In this document: one piece after another, positions 49,713-58,673 of the stretch
Numbering within the stretch: the first letter of the stretch is position 1
Layout: every line of letters begins with the position of its first letter
Source of the DNA: Clostridiaceae bacterium BRH_c20a
GTDB taxonomy: Bacteria > Bacillota > Peptococcia > Peptococcales > BICA1-8
Assembly (NCBI GenBank): GCA_000961765.1
Contig: LADT01000026.1
Location: 1-64,000 of the forward strand
Length of the DNA stretch: 64,000 nt
Direction of reading: 5' to 3'
The notes under the pieces: model-generated
Database searches by the model: none
The model's input: only the letters and a program-made list of their open reading frames with translations
Told to the model about the DNA's origin: nothing
Position numbers and translations under genes: made by a program

Positions 49713-51011
49713 ATGGTTTCAGGATTAGTCCAAGAATGGAATAAGGCAGAATTGCCTAAAATGGTTAGGGTCAGGCAGAAATTTGCTGGGTCGAAGATCA
49801 AAGATATACGAGAGGAAATGAGAGATCAGTTTAGTGCATTAAAGCTCTCAGAAAGGCTAAAGCCAGGAGCTAAAATTGCAGTTGCAGTAGGCAGCAGAGG
49901 TATCCATGATATAGATAAGATAACTAAAGAAGTTATTGAAATTTTAAAGGATCACAATTTTGAACCTTTTATTATCCCGGCTATGGGCAGTCATGGTGGT
50001 GCTGCAGAAGAAGGTCAAGTTAAGGTTTTAGCGGAATACGGTATTACTGAAGATACTATGGGTGTATCTATTAAGTCTTCCCTTGATGTAGTTGAGGTTG
50101 GAACTGTGCGTGTTCCCTCGGTTCCCGAGGAATTTCCCGTATATGTAGATAAAATTGGCTATAATTCCGATGGTATTGTAGTAATAAATAGAGTTAAACC
50201 CCATACCTTATTTAGACATGATGTGGAAAGCGGTTTAATGAAGATGCTGACTATCGGTCTGGGAAAACATCAAGGAGCAACTATTGCCCACCTCCAGGGC
50301 TTTGATATTTTTGGAGAAATAATCCCAGCGGTAGGGGAAGAAATTCTAAAAAAGGCACCTATCTATTTTGGAGTAGGGATTGTCGAAAATGCTTTTGAAG
50401 AAACAGCAGAAATCAGAATTGTTCCCCGAGAGGATTTCATGCAAGCTGATCAGGAACTTTTAGTAAAGGCAAGAAAGCTTATGGGCAGGATCATGCTTCC
50501 GGAGATTGATGTATTAATTATTAAAGAAATAGGCAAAGAGTTTAGTGGTGATGGGATGGATCCTAATGTAGTTGGCCGGTATTTAAATCCCCATATTAAG
50601 CCTGACATTAAGGCACAAAAAATTGTAGTTCTGGATTTATCGGAAAAAACTAAAGGCAATGCAACTGGTATAGGCTCCGCTGATGTTATAACTAAAAGGA
50701 TGTATGACAAAATTGATCTTAAGAAAACCTATATCAATATTTACACCTCTACTGCCTTACCGGGCGGTCGGATACCAATAACAATAGATACTGATGAGGA
50801 AGCTATTCAGGTAGCCTTGACTTCCTGTGTACGTGTTTATCCAGGTAAATATAAAGTGGTCTACATTCCTAATACTCTCTATTTAGAAGAGTTATGGGTT
50901 TCAGAGCCACTAGCCCAAACATTGAAAGATTCACCAGATTTCGAGATCATAGGTGAACCGGAAGCCATAGAATTTGATGCAGAAGGCAATATTGTTAATT
51001 TGCCCTTTTAA
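49713..51011 (+). CDS. LarA-like (lactate racemase domain, DUF2088) protein
   Basis: Related to nickel-pincer racemase LarA, which interconverts D- and L-lactate; many homologues act on other hydroxy acids. The 432-residue protein has the N-terminal DUF2088 domain with AVAVGSRGIHDIDKI, the PAMGSHGGAAEEGQ loop, and VINRVKPHTLFRHDVESGLMKMLTIGLGKHQGA, which supplies the His and Lys residues of the catalytic region. No larBCE pincer-synthesis genes are near. GGAGGAAT precedes ATG 49713. Position behind copA may be accidental. Confidence 0.82.
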   Translation: MVSGLVQEWNKAELPKMVRVRQKFAGSKIKDIREEMRDQFSALKLSERLKPGAKIAVAVGSRGIHDIDKITKEVIEILKDHNFEPFIIPAMGSHGGAAEEGQVKVLAEYGITEDTMGVSIKSSLDVVEVGTVRVPSVPEEFPVYVDKIGYNSDGIVVINRVKPHTLFRHDVESGLMKMLTIGLGKHQGATIAHLQGFDIFGEIIPAVGEEILKKAPIYFGVGIVENAFEETAEIRIVPREDFMQADQELLVKARKLMGRIMLPEIDVLIIKEIGKEFSGDGMDPNVVGRYLNPHIKPDIKAQKIVVLDLSEKTKGNATGIGSADVITKRMYDKIDLKKTYINIYTSTALPGGRIPITIDTDEEAIQVALTSCVRVYPGKYKVVYIPNTLYLEELWVSEPLAQTLKDSPDFEIIGEPEAIEFDAEGNIVNLPF

Positions 51012-51124
51012 GGAAAGGGGACACACCTCATTTTGGGAGTGATCTTTGGCCGAGGAATGTCCCCAACGTATGGAAAGGGGACACACCTCATTTTGGGAGT
51101 GATCTTTGGCCGAGGAATGTCCCC
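51012..51124. repeat. tandem 60-bp duplication of GGGGACA...TGTCCCC element
   Basis: Two near-identical 60-bp units at 51015-51074 and 51075-51124+, each holding a 48-bp element (51017-51064, 51077-51124) bounded by GGGGACAC and ATGTCCCC. It matches the element at 4623-4669 in length, ends and several internal blocks (CTCATTTTGGG). It starts right after the LarA-like stop codon. Confidence 0.85.
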
Positions 51125-51126
51125 AA

Positions 51127-51232
51127 CGAATAATAGGTTGAGATTTCGCTACGCTAGGTTGAGGTTGAGAAAATACAATAGAAATTTACTTAACCTTAGC
51201 CTCAACCTCAACCCTCAGCCTTATCATTAATA
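51127..51232. repeat. AGGTTGAGGTTGAG repeat tract
   Basis: GGTTGAGATTTCGCTACGCTAGGTTGAGGTTGAG is followed by the complementary CTTAACCTTAGCCTCAACCTCAACCC. It is the same family as the tracts at 957, 12950 and 19271. Confidence 0.65.
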
Positions 51233-51253
51233 TATTCTCGCCCACTATTAGAC

Positions 51254-51289
51254 TTAAAGAAAGTCGCCCTTTGGGCGACTTTCTTTAAA
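51254..51289. terminator. hairpin directly upstream of ydcF-like gene
   Basis: A 16-bp perfect stem (TTAAAGAAAGTCGCCC and complement, 51254-51288) with a 3-nt loop and a C-T3-A tail. Its right arm touches the AAAGGGGG ribosome binding site (51287-51294) of the next gene, so it could end upstream transcription or limit translation. Confidence 0.75.
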
Positions 51290-51299
51290 GGGGGTTATT

Positions 51300-52211
51300 A
51301 TGAAGTTTTGGGGTTATATAACCGCAATAGCCGGCTGGCTATCTGCCGCTGTTATTTTTCGCTATGGTCTCTATCCGCCTCAATTACTATTTTGGCTGGT
51401 TTTATTTGTTACGGCATTTGTTGCCTCGGGCTTGACGGGGGATAAGTGGGCAGGGTTTAAGCTAGCTGGCTTTGTATGGGTATTAGTTCCTTTAACGGGA
51501 CTAGTCTTTTCCGTAAACCTGTTAGAGCCGGGGCAATTTGCCCTGTCTATGATAGCAACAGTGATAACAGTTTTTTTTACCGGTTTCTTTGCAACGAAGT
51601 TTAAAATTTCAAGTATCCTGAAGGGATTTGCATTATTAATTTTAGTATTTTCCCTATTATTAGGTAGTTTATATTATCAGATAAAAGAAGCTGGTACTAC
51701 AGCTTCTCTAGCCAAAGCTGATGGGGCCATAATATTAGGAGCGGCAGTTTGGGAAGGGGGGAGACCCAGTCCCTCTATGTATGCTAGAGTAAAGGAAGGT
51801 GTCAAGCTTTATGAGGCTGGTCTAGTGAATAGAATTATTGTTACAGGAGGATTGGGGAGGATTCCCCCGACTGAGGCTGAAGTAATGGGGAGATTGGCTC
51901 AGGAGTTAGGCGCTCCCCAAGAGATTATAATAATGGAAACACAAGCCACAACTACTGAGGAAAATATCATGTTTAGTAAGGCTATTGGAGAAAGCTTGGG
52001 GCTTACTACATATATCGTGGTTACTGATGCCTTCCACCTTAAGAGGGCCTTATTAATTGCAGAAGTCTTTGGCCTGCAAGCACAAGGAGTTCCCGCTCTA
52101 GAGAGTCCATTATACACAAATAAGTGGCTTCGCTTTAAATATACTTTACGGGAAGCCTTTGCCTTAGTTCAACACTATGTAAAATATCTTGTAAATATTA
52201 ATTTGACATAA
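51300..52211 (+). CDS. YdcF/ElyC-family (DUF218) membrane protein
   Basis: DUF218 proteins are linked to envelope polymer synthesis (ElyC) or S-adenosylmethionine binding (YdcF). The 303-residue protein has about five membrane helices in the first 130 residues, then the DUF218 domain (about 140-300): DGAIILGAAVWEGGRPSPSMYARV, IIVTGGLGRIPPTEAEVM, TTEENIMFSK and VVTDAFHLKRALLIAE, all typical. AAAGGGGG is partly within the terminator hairpin upstream. Single-gene unit; terminator at 52292. Confidence 0.88.
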   Translation: MKFWGYITAIAGWLSAAVIFRYGLYPPQLLFWLVLFVTAFVASGLTGDKWAGFKLAGFVWVLVPLTGLVFSVNLLEPGQFALSMIATVITVFFTGFFATKFKISSILKGFALLILVFSLLLGSLYYQIKEAGTTASLAKADGAIILGAAVWEGGRPSPSMYARVKEGVKLYEAGLVNRIIVTGGLGRIPPTEAEVMGRLAQELGAPQEIIIMETQATTTEENIMFSKAIGESLGLTTYIVVTDAFHLKRALLIAEVFGLQAQGVPALESPLYTNKWLRFKYTLREAFALVQHYVKYLVNINLT

Positions 52212-52291
52212 CATCCTAGTGGAAAAAAGCTGTGTCAAAAATCACCTCCATCGCATATCTTGAGGTATAAGTAAATAAATATGAGGTCAAT

Positions 52292-52337
52292 GGCGCCCTC
52301 GAAACATTAATTAATTAATGTTTGGTGGCGTTTTTTA
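52292..52337 (+). terminator. rho-independent terminator with 22-bp palindrome
   Basis: AAACATTAATT and AATTAATGTTT form a perfect 22-bp palindrome (52302-52323), extended by CGCC/GGCG pairing and followed by six T, between ydcF-like and asnB. Confidence 0.8.
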
Positions 52338-52370
52338 TTTGCAAATATTTACAGGGAAGGTGGAAATATG

Positions 52371-54218
52371 ATGTGTGGAATTACAGGTTGGATAAACTGG
52401 GAGAGGGATTTAGAGGACGAAAGGGCAATGATAGAAAAAATGACTATGACCCTGGCCCATCGGGGTCCGGATGGGGCGGGAATATATCTAAATAGGCATA
52501 TAGCTTTAGGTCACCGACGCTTAAGCATAATCGATTTGGAACGGGGAAAACAGCCAATGACAAGAAAAGCTAAATGCAATACCTTTACTATAGTGTATAA
52601 TGGGGAGCTTTATAATACTGAAGAAATACGACATGAGCTTAAAAGTAAAGGGTATTATTTTGAGAGCCATTCAGATACGGAGGTTCTTATTTATGCATTT
52701 ATTGAATGGGGGTCAGGATGTCTAAAGAAACTAAATGGGATTTTTGCCTTTGCTGTTTGGGATGAAAGAGAGGAAAAGCTGTTTTTAGCCAGAGATCGTT
52801 TTGGGGTTAAGCCTCTTTTCTATACATTTATCCGTAATCAGCTTATTTTTGGTTCAGAAATAAAGGCCCTTTTAGCCCATCCTTTAGTTAAGGCAGAAGT
52901 AGATAGTGAAGGCTTGGCTGAGCTTCTATCTCTAAGTCCTTCTAGGACTCCCGGTCACGGTGTTTTTCGAAATATTAAGGAGCTAAGGCCAGGCACTTAT
53001 GCGACCTTTGATAGGAAGGGTTTAGCTATAGGTATTTATTGGTTATTGGAGAGCCTTGCCCATGAAGATAATCTGGCAACCACCACAGAAAGAGTTAGAG
53101 AATTGGTGGTGGATGCTATAGAACGACAGTTGGTTTCTGATGTGCCCGTTTGTACTTTTCTTTCTGGGGGATTAGACTCCAGTGCCATAACTGCCGTAGC
53201 CAGTAAATATTATCGGCAAAATGGTTTAGGTAAGCTGATGACTTTTTCCCTTGATTATATTGATAATGATCGGTATTTTCAAGCCAGTGATTTTCAGCCA
53301 AATGCAGATAGCGAATGGATTGGAAAAGCAGTAGCTGCATTTGCTACCAAGCATCATTATATATATTTTGATACACCACAGCTAGTAGAAAATTTAGCAG
53401 ATGCAGTTTATTATCGTGATTTACCTGGGATGGCTGATATTGACTCATCGTTATACCTTTTTTGTCGGGAAATAAAGAAACATGCCACTGTTGCCTTATC
53501 TGGTGAGTGTGCGGATGAGGTATTTGGCGGATACCCCTGGTTTTATCAAGCTGACCAACTAGAAGCAGAAGGCTTTCCCTGGATTAGGAATATAGAGGAA
53601 AGGTTGAGGATTTTATCACCGGAAGTGACTTCAGTTATTAATCCCATAGATTACGCCGAATTCAGATATGAACAAACCTTAAAAGAGGTGCCATTATTAA
53701 CAGGAGAAAGTCCTCTAGAAGCAAGAAGAAGGATTATGGCATATTTGAATTTCACTTGGTTTATGGCCACTTTATTAGACCGAAAGGATCGAATGAGTAT
53801 GGGAACAGGCTTGGAGGTTCGGGTTCCTTTTTGTGATCACAAAATAGTAGAATATGTCTGGAATATCCCCTGGGAAATGAAATTTTTCGACAAGCGGGAA
53901 AAAGGAATTCTACGGAAGGCTTTAAGCGGGATGCTGCCAGATGATATATTATGGCGAAAAAAAAGCCCTTATCCAAAAACCCATAATCCTAGCTATTTAC
54001 AAGCAGTACGTAAGGAGTTAGAAAATATCATAAATAATAGTCAATCACCTTTAAATCAAATTATAAATGTTAAATATATTAAAGAATTATTGAAGTCTGA
54101 TTTGAAAGTATACAACACACCCTGGTTTGGTCAATTGATGACCGGTCCTCAGCTTTTTGCCTTTTTAATTCAAGTGGACTTATGGCTGCGCAAGTATAAA
54201 GTAGTCATGGTTTTGTAA
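52371..54218 (+). CDS. asnB: asparagine synthase (glutamine-hydrolysing) AsnB
   Basis: Makes asparagine from aspartate, glutamine and ATP. The 615-residue protein starts at ATG 52371, which puts the nucleophile Cys at position 2 (MCGITGW); ATG 52368 would leave one extra Met. The glutaminase domain (1-200) has AHRGPDG and the NGELYN loop; the synthetase domain has the pyrophosphate loop FLSGGLDSSAITAVASK (about 265) and the DRKDRMSM segment with CDHKIVEYVW. Size matches AsnB of bacilli (YisO/AsnO type). GGGAAGGTGG precedes. It is not in an amino-acid cluster. Confidence 0.95.
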   Translation: MCGITGWINWERDLEDERAMIEKMTMTLAHRGPDGAGIYLNRHIALGHRRLSIIDLERGKQPMTRKAKCNTFTIVYNGELYNTEEIRHELKSKGYYFESHSDTEVLIYAFIEWGSGCLKKLNGIFAFAVWDEREEKLFLARDRFGVKPLFYTFIRNQLIFGSEIKALLAHPLVKAEVDSEGLAELLSLSPSRTPGHGVFRNIKELRPGTYATFDRKGLAIGIYWLLESLAHEDNLATTTERVRELVVDAIERQLVSDVPVCTFLSGGLDSSAITAVASKYYRQNGLGKLMTFSLDYIDNDRYFQASDFQPNADSEWIGKAVAAFATKHHYIYFDTPQLVENLADAVYYRDLPGMADIDSSLYLFCREIKKHATVALSGECADEVFGGYPWFYQADQLEAEGFPWIRNIEERLRILSPEVTSVINPIDYAEFRYEQTLKEVPLLTGESPLEARRRIMAYLNFTWFMATLLDRKDRMSMGTGLEVRVPFCDHKIVEYVWNIPWEMKFFDKREKGILRKALSGMLPDDILWRKKSPYPKTHNPSYLQAVRKELENIINNSQSPLNQIINVKYIKELLKSDLKVYNTPWFGQLMTGPQLFAFLIQVDLWLRKYKVVMVL

Positions 54219-54367
54219 TAACCGACCTTTTTAAAGCAATTTTTCCATTTTTCTACATAAATAGGGAAAAAAAAGAGGGATTTCTATAAATAAGTCGTAT
54301 ATATTTTTAAAAGTATAAAAAGTAATTTTTATTATCGTAATATCCTGTTTTTGAGGAGTTGGAGCAT

Positions 54368-56965
54368 ATGGAACAGTTGGCCTGTATCAAAATAGGAGAA
54401 TATAGGGAAAAGTATGAAAAACTTCTTAACTCAATCGATGATGCCATTTTTTTATGTGAGGTAAATAGTGACGGCTTTCCAGGCCGATTTCTGGAGGTGA
54501 ACGAAGCTGCTTGTCAAGTATTAGGTTACAGCAGGGAAGAACTATTGGAAATGGGACCAGAGGATATTAGTCCCCCGGAGGGGTTGGAAATGCATCATAA
54601 CCCAGAGGTTTTAAGGAAGTTCCAAGGGGGACAAGTGAAAATTATTTTTGATTGTTTCAATGTTGCTAAAGATGGTACGTTTTTGCCTGTTGAAAACAAC
54701 TGCCATGTTTTTGAGTTAAATGGAAAAAGACTTTGTCTGGTAGTTGCCAGGGATATCTCGGAGCGAAATAAGGCGGAAAAAATTATTAAGGAAGGTGAAG
54801 AAAAATACCGCCATCTGGTGGAGCTTCTACCGGATGGCATTTGTATTCATCAAAAAGGTAAAATCGTATTTATTAATGAAAATGGCGCTAAGGCCTTAGG
54901 TTATGATTCTTCAGAAGAACTTATTGGTCAAAACATTATAGAATATGTCTTTCCTGAAGTTCGTGCAAGTGCATTGACCCGAATAAAAGAGGTATTATTA
55001 GAGAAAAAAACTGTTCCCTTCGCCGAAGAAAAGTTAATAGCTAAAGATGGCAGGATTATTGAAGTAGAAACAAGTGCCGCACCTTTTACCTATAAGGGGG
55101 AGCCTGCAGTACTTGCAGTAACAAGGGATATTACTGGGCGTAAAGAATCCGAGCGGTTATTAAAAGAAAAAGAAGACATATATCGCAGATATATTGAAAA
55201 ATCCATAGATGGGGTTTTCTTGGCAGATAGTAATGGTAAATATATTGATGTAAATCAGGCAGGCTGCAAAATGCTGGGCTATACTAAAGGAGAATTATTA
55301 TCTAAGTCTATTTCGGAGGTAATTGCGCCTGATTCTTTGGAATTATGTTCTCGGGATTTTGATTTGCTAAAAGAAACAGGTGAAATAAGAATAGAGCGTA
55401 CCTTAATCAAAAAAGACGGTACTCTTATAGATGTAGAAATAAACGCCTTTAGGATTTCTGATAATGAATATGTGGCTTTTTGTCATGATGTCAGCGAGAG
55501 AAAGATGGCGGAAAAGGCCTTAATGGAAAATGAATATCTTTTTCGCTTAATTACCGAAAATATGCTGGATCTTATCACCCTGATAGATCAAAATGGTAGA
55601 TTTAAGTATGTAAGTCCCTCGTATAAGACAATACTAGGGTATAATTCCCAGGAGCTTTTAGGAAAACCATTTTTTAACTTTATCCACTGTGATGACAATG
55701 ATAAACTATTTGAAGAATATAATAAGGCTGTTGAAGATAAATTGTATGGAAAGGTGGAATGCCGATTTAGAAATGCTAACAATAGCTATGTGTGGTTAGA
55801 AATAGCAGGTAATATTCTAAAAACCCCCGATGGAGAATTTCAAGGTGCTGTTTTATGCAGCAGAGATATTGGTGAGCGCAAATTTTCGGAAAAATTGCTG
55901 ATCAATAGTGAGAAGAGGTACAAACGGCTAGTGGAACTTTCGCCCGATGGAATTTTAGTCCTTGTTAATGGGACTATAGTTTTTGCCAATGAAGCTGCGA
56001 AAAACATCTTGGGTATAGAAAAAGGTAATGTTCTCATTGGCAGAAAGTATGGGAGTATCATTCATCCTGATTATCTTTATGCTTCACGGCAGCAAATTAA
56101 TAATATTGAACAAGGGTTTGTTATTCCCTTAATGGTAGAAAAATATATTGGGTCAGATGGTAATGTAATATTTACGGAGGTGACGGGAACATCTTTTGAT
56201 TACCAAAATGAGCCCGCTGATTTGATCGTTTTTCGGGATATTACTGAACGAAAAAAAGCTGAAGAAAAATTGGAAGAGACTAGAAAAGTTTTGTTTGAAA
56301 AAGAAAAGCTAGCCTTAATCGGTCAAATGTCGGCCGGCATGGCCCATGAAATCAGGAATCCTCTAACTGCAATTAGGGGCTATGTTCAGCTTATTAAGCT
56401 CAAAGAATATGAAAAGGCTAAGGTTGATAGCTATATAGATATGGTAATTGAGGAAATCGATCGGGTTAACGGTCTTATATCCGATTTTCTGCAGCTAGCT
56501 AGACCTAAGGAACCTAACCTAAAAAAGCAGTCTATTCAAAAAATGATATCTGAATTTTTGGATATTTTTGTTCCCCAAGGTTTACTTCAGAATATTCAAG
56601 TTGAATATAAAGCGGAAAGCGGCTTACAAAAATGCTTATTTGATAAAGATCAGATTAAACAAGTCCTTTTGAACCTATGTAAAAATTCTATTGATGCTAT
56701 GCCAACGGGGGGTTTGCTAAAAATAGCCACCAGAGATACACTAGATCAAAAGTATTTTTGTATTGAAGTGGAGGATAATGGCTGTGGTATATCCCCAACA
56801 AGACTAAATCAGCTAGGGACACCATTCTATTCCGATAAAGAAAAAGGAACAGGGCTCGGCCTTAGCATTTCTTATTCCATTATCAGGGCCCATGGTGGTA
56901 AAATTGAGGTGGAGAGTACAGAAGGCCAGGGGACAAAGTTTATTATTTTTCTGCCAAGTGAATAA
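54368..56965 (+). CDS. multi-PAS sensor histidine kinase, soluble type
   Basis: A cytoplasmic kinase of 865 residues without membrane helices. Five PAS domains in a row are seen (about 14-135, 140-260, 265-380, 385-510, 515-630), each ending with a DITxRK/AE or DISERNKAE linker. HisKA carries MSAGMAHEIRNPLTAIRGYVQLI (H near 660), then a HATPase domain with NLCKNSIDAM, VEDNGCGI and GTGLGLSISYSIIRAHGG. The family resembles the sporulation kinases KinA/KinE, which would fit a spore former with a Spo0E-like protein nearby; that is inference. ATG 54368 follows GAGGAG. No regulator gene is beside it. Confidence 0.9.
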   Translation: MEQLACIKIGEYREKYEKLLNSIDDAIFLCEVNSDGFPGRFLEVNEAACQVLGYSREELLEMGPEDISPPEGLEMHHNPEVLRKFQGGQVKIIFDCFNVAKDGTFLPVENNCHVFELNGKRLCLVVARDISERNKAEKIIKEGEEKYRHLVELLPDGICIHQKGKIVFINENGAKALGYDSSEELIGQNIIEYVFPEVRASALTRIKEVLLEKKTVPFAEEKLIAKDGRIIEVETSAAPFTYKGEPAVLAVTRDITGRKESERLLKEKEDIYRRYIEKSIDGVFLADSNGKYIDVNQAGCKMLGYTKGELLSKSISEVIAPDSLELCSRDFDLLKETGEIRIERTLIKKDGTLIDVEINAFRISDNEYVAFCHDVSERKMAEKALMENEYLFRLITENMLDLITLIDQNGRFKYVSPSYKTILGYNSQELLGKPFFNFIHCDDNDKLFEEYNKAVEDKLYGKVECRFRNANNSYVWLEIAGNILKTPDGEFQGAVLCSRDIGERKFSEKLLINSEKRYKRLVELSPDGILVLVNGTIVFANEAAKNILGIEKGNVLIGRKYGSIIHPDYLYASRQQINNIEQGFVIPLMVEKYIGSDGNVIFTEVTGTSFDYQNEPADLIVFRDITERKKAEEKLEETRKVLFEKEKLALIGQMSAGMAHEIRNPLTAIRGYVQLIKLKEYEKAKVDSYIDMVIEEIDRVNGLISDFLQLARPKEPNLKKQSIQKMISEFLDIFVPQGLLQNIQVEYKAESGLQKCLFDKDQIKQVLLNLCKNSIDAMPTGGLLKIATRDTLDQKYFCIEVEDNGCGISPTRLNQLGTPFYSDKEKGTGLGLSISYSIIRAHGGKIEVESTEGQGTKFIIFLPSE

Positions 56966-56988
56966 AGTGAACTTGCGTCAGATGGTGT

Positions 56989-57024
56989 AATACCCCGCTT
57001 TAAGTTCCTATAAAGCGGGGTATT
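56989..57024 (+). terminator. hairpin terminator after the PAS kinase
   Basis: AATACCCCGCTTTA, an 8-nt loop, and TAAAGCGGGGTATT: a 14-bp perfect stem. The T run is weak (TATTAG). Confidence 0.7.
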
Positions 57025-57073
57025 AGTGGTACCTAGCTATCTGGCAAACTATTAGACGAAGGGTGATAAAATT

Positions 57074-57817
57074 ATGAATATCCAGGGTAAAGTAGCGCTA
57101 ATAACCGGAGGAGTATCGGGAATAGGACGGGCTACTGCATTAAAGCTTGCAGCACAAGGCGCGGGGATTGTTATAAACTATTCTAAATCAGAAGAGGAAG
57201 CAGTACAGGCAGCAGAGGAAATTGGCCAGCACGGCGTAGAGGTAATTGTTTGTAAGGCTGATGTTTCCCAAGAGGAAGAGGTCAAAGTGATGTATGAAAA
57301 AATAATGGAACACTTTGGCAGGATAGATATTATTGTAAATAGTGCGGGTACTACTGACTATGTACCGCTGACAGATTTGGACGGAATGCAGGATGTATTT
57401 TGGGATAGAGCCTTTAATACAAATGTAAAAGGAATTTTTCATACTGTTCGAATCTGTAAAGATGAGCTTAAGCGTAATAAAGGCTGTGTAATAAATGTGA
57501 CCTCTATTGCGGGTTTGACTGGACAAGGCAGCTCAATTGCTTATGCTGCCTCAAAAGCGGCGGCAAATAGTGTGACAAAAACACTGGCCATAGCTTTAGC
57601 ACCTGAGGTACGGGTAAATGCTGTTGCACCAGGGGTAGTCATGACCCGCTGGGTAGCCGGTAAAGAAGACCATGTTCAGCGCTTATCCCAGGGGACACCA
57701 CTGGGACGACCTGCAGAAGCCGAGGATGTAGCGCAAGCTATCATTAGCCTAATAACAGGAGGCGATTTTATAACCGGCCAGATACTAGTGGTTGATGGAG
57801 GTTTCACCATACGGTAA
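57074..57817 (+). CDS. short-chain dehydrogenase/reductase
   Basis: Rossmann-fold oxidoreductase that uses NAD(P)H. The 247-residue protein has the cofactor loop TGGVSGIG (11-18), NSAG (89-92, in place of NNAG), and the catalytic set S144, Y157, K161 (VTSIAG, YAASK). The ending ITGQILVVDGGF is typical of FabG-type members. Substrate unknown; it is not next to fatty acid genes. GAAGGGTG precedes ATG 57074. It converges on the next minus-strand gene, leaving 11 bases. Confidence 0.92.
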   Translation: MNIQGKVALITGGVSGIGRATALKLAAQGAGIVINYSKSEEEAVQAAEEIGQHGVEVIVCKADVSQEEEVKVMYEKIMEHFGRIDIIVNSAGTTDYVPLTDLDGMQDVFWDRAFNTNVKGIFHTVRICKDELKRNKGCVINVTSIAGLTGQGSSIAYAASKAAANSVTKTLAIALAPEVRVNAVAPGVVMTRWVAGKEDHVQRLSQGTPLGRPAEAEDVAQAIISLITGGDFITGQILVVDGGFTIR

Positions 57818-57828
57818 GTAAAATAAAT

Positions 57829-58152
57829 TTAGGCAAATCTTTCAAATAGGGCTTTCATGACCTCCTCAAAGGACATGGAGCCCATTTTATCTAAGACTTT
57901 ATCCATTTCCGTTTTTTTCTTAAGGGAGCCTTGAAGGATGATATTTACTGTTTGCTGGCGATCGACTAAAACCGATTCTACATTTAAAACTCCACCTATT
58001 AGCCCGATTAGGACTAAGGTCTGGGAAGGAGTGAGGGAAAAGTTACATGTTTTTTTACTATTGGAATCAGTATCCGGTATGCTGGTCCCTTTTTCGTAGG
58101 ACTTGGCTAGCATTGCTTCCAAAAGGGAGTTTATATTTTCCGGTGAAAACAC
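57829..58152 (-). CDS. hypothetical protein
   Basis: Not recognised. The 107-residue protein begins at GTG 58152, seven bases after GAGGAGG; a TTG at 58170 would put that site inside the gene. It has a polar N-terminus, one moderately hydrophobic segment (SQTLVLIGLIGGVLN around residue 53) and a C-terminus with KKKTEMDKVLDKMGSMSFEEVMKALFERF, which looks helical. It follows a 41-residue small gene on the same strand by 25 bases, probably as an operon. Confidence 0.55.
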   Translation of the reverse strand: MFSPENINSLLEAMLAKSYEKGTSIPDTDSNSKKTCNFSLTPSQTLVLIGLIGGVLNVESVLVDRQQTVNIILQGSLKKKTEMDKVLDKMGSMSFEEVMKALFERFA

Positions 58153-58177
58153 AAATGTTCCTCCTCGCAAATAGCTA

Positions 58178-58303
58178 TTAAGGAATAATGATGGGTTCTT
58201 GAAGATTGGGAATAGGCGTACTTAAACCTGTAGCAAAAAAAACAAATAGGAGTGAGGTTATAATAAGTAACAGGTCATGCTGAACATTTTTAGAATCTGT
58301 CAT
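58178..58303 (-). CDS. small single-helix membrane protein
   Basis: A 41-residue frame: MTDSKNVQHD, then one hydrophobic helix (LLLIITSLLFVFFATGL), then a Pro-rich tail (STPIPNLQEPIIIP). AAGGTG lies seven bases before ATG 58303. It is upstream of, and on the same strand as, the 107-residue hypothetical gene. Small size means it could be spurious, but the start signal and helix are good. Confidence 0.5.
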   Translation of the reverse strand: MTDSKNVQHDLLLIITSLLFVFFATGLSTPIPNLQEPIIIP

Positions 58304-58400
58304 TTTATCACACCTTAATTTGTAGTATATTATTATTATATTTTCTCCTTCCCCTATGGTGATTGCTATATTCTCTAAAAGTTAGAAAGGAGGGGTATCT

Positions 58401-58655
58401 TTGAGTGAGAATTATAAGTTTGTGCAAAACCCTAAATGCGAATATTTCCCCTGTCATAAAGTTCAGAAACCTGAAAGATTTAATTGTTTATTTTGTTACT
58501 GCCCACTCTATTTACTAAGAGAACAATGTGGCGGGAATTTTAAATATAACAAGGGTATCAAGGACTGCTCCCATTGCGCTATTCCCCATTCCCCAGGCGG
58601 ATATGAGTATATACGGGCGAAAATGGATATTGTCATCGATTTAGCTAAGCAGTAA
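58401..58655 (+). CDS. cysteine-rich small domain protein (PF04071 type)
   Basis: A metal- or cluster-binding microprotein common in anaerobes, often near corrinoid or glycyl-radical genes. The 84 residues match the family pattern closely: CEYFPCHKV, FNCLFCYCPLYLL, QCGGNFKY, IKDCSHCAIPHSP, with nine cysteines and several histidines. Start is TTG 58401 after AAGGAGGGG (six bases). It is 18 bases upstream of the activase gene, so it may be an accessory protein for the glycyl radical system. Confidence 0.88.
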   Translation: MSENYKFVQNPKCEYFPCHKVQKPERFNCLFCYCPLYLLREQCGGNFKYNKGIKDCSHCAIPHSPGGYEYIRAKMDIVIDLAKQ

Positions 58656-58673
58656 GCAGAAAGGGTGAGCTAA

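Noticed and set aside
51033-51230. 65-codon frame with repeated GVIFGRGMSPT
   Set aside because: It is a translation of the tandem 60-bp repeat and the GGTTGAGG tract, not a gene.
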